Below, piece by piece: positions 61,835 through 64,000 of a DNA stretch of 64,000 nucleotides. The DNA is taken from NCBI RefSeq assembly GCF_012328925.1, contig NZ_JAAXLS010000019.1, positions 1-64,000 of the forward strand, given 5' to 3'. The notes under the pieces were generated by a model that saw only the letters and a list, made by a program, of their open reading frames with translations, searched no databases and was not told the DNA's origin. A program made the position numbers and the translations under genes. This stretch comes from Amycolatopsis acididurans (lineage in GTDB: Bacteria; Actinomycetota; Actinomycetes; Mycobacteriales; Pseudonocardiaceae). How positions within the stretch are numbered: position 1 is the first letter of the stretch; each line of letters starts with the position of its first letter.

Positions 61835-61874
61835 AAGCCGCGTCCGGTGCTCGTGAAAGCACCGGACGCGGCTT
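61835..61874. terminator. Terminator downstream of groEL
   Basis: A perfect 17-bp stem (61835-61851 with 61858-61874) around a 6-nt loop, six bases after the groEL stop on the minus strand. On that strand the stem is followed by TTCG; it can work in both directions. Confidence 0.85.
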
Positions 61875-61880
61875 CTTCGT

Positions 61881-64000
<2,120 letters not shown>

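Overview
The window is a chromosomal stretch from a high-GC actinomycete, most likely of the order Pseudonocardiales (Amycolatopsis-like). The evidence is GC-rich codon use with many GTG and TTG starts, the conserved actinobacterial block TrkA pair / APC permease / TrmA-like methylase / DUF3159 / OB-fold / DUF3710 / dut / DUF3093 / DUF4193 / cei / suhB / ppgK / sigA in an order close to that of mycobacteria, and many apparently leaderless promoters. No rRNA, tRNA, CRISPR array or intact insertion sequence was seen.

Layout. 1-554: non-coding, with a 32-bp tandem repeat. 555-16000: the conserved housekeeping block ending at sigA and a perfect 18-bp terminator. 16000-24540: a structured intergenic region, then envelope and secreted genes (GT-C-type membrane glycosyltransferase, AT3-SGNH acyltransferase, beta-lactamase-fold hydrolase, DUF998 protein, trypsin-like protease, phosphodiester-glycosidase-like protein). 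24545-28073: a redox cluster (NuoF-like flavoprotein, ferric-reductase-like membrane protein, ApbE, His-containing ferredoxin). 28242-39795: LCP protein, two-component system, ABC exporter, glycosyltransferase plus deacetylase, M56/BlaI pair, secreted protein and L,D-transpeptidase. 39996-42647: MgtA-type ATPase.

42553-52245 is the most interesting region. A polycistronic unit encodes a B12-binding mutase subunit, a PaaK-like CoA ligase, a MeaB-like GTPase, a mutase large subunit, a lactate-permease-family transporter and a degenerate cobalamin adenosyltransferase. It is framed by two FCD-type GntR regulators and a divergent 3-hydroxyisobutyryl-CoA hydrolase. The large subunit carries Ile94, Asp121 and Gln212 at the positions that are Ile90, Asp117 and Gln208 in 2-hydroxyisobutyryl-CoA mutase, not the Tyr/Arg pair of methylmalonyl-CoA mutase. 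Three copies of a TGGTCnnACCA palindrome lie at the three control points. I read this as a 2-hydroxyisobutyrate uptake, activation and isomerisation pathway under FCD control.

52249-60567: ankyrin protein, then a MatAB-like exopolysaccharide locus (deacetylase-GT2 fusion with GH18 and GH46 chitosanase genes), a RibD/DHFR-like reductase, an HD-LuxR regulator and a DsrE protein. 60568-61510: two inverted arrays of seven 22-bp repeats, next to a truncated crotonase. 61881-64000: a GroEL paralogue without the GGM tail, preceded by an alcohol dehydrogenase cut by the window edge. That pair is typical of the end of propane/short-chain monooxygenase clusters. With the mutase operon about 10 kb away, it suggests, as inference, an organism able to use branched short-chain alcohols or ethers through 2-hydroxyisobutyrate.
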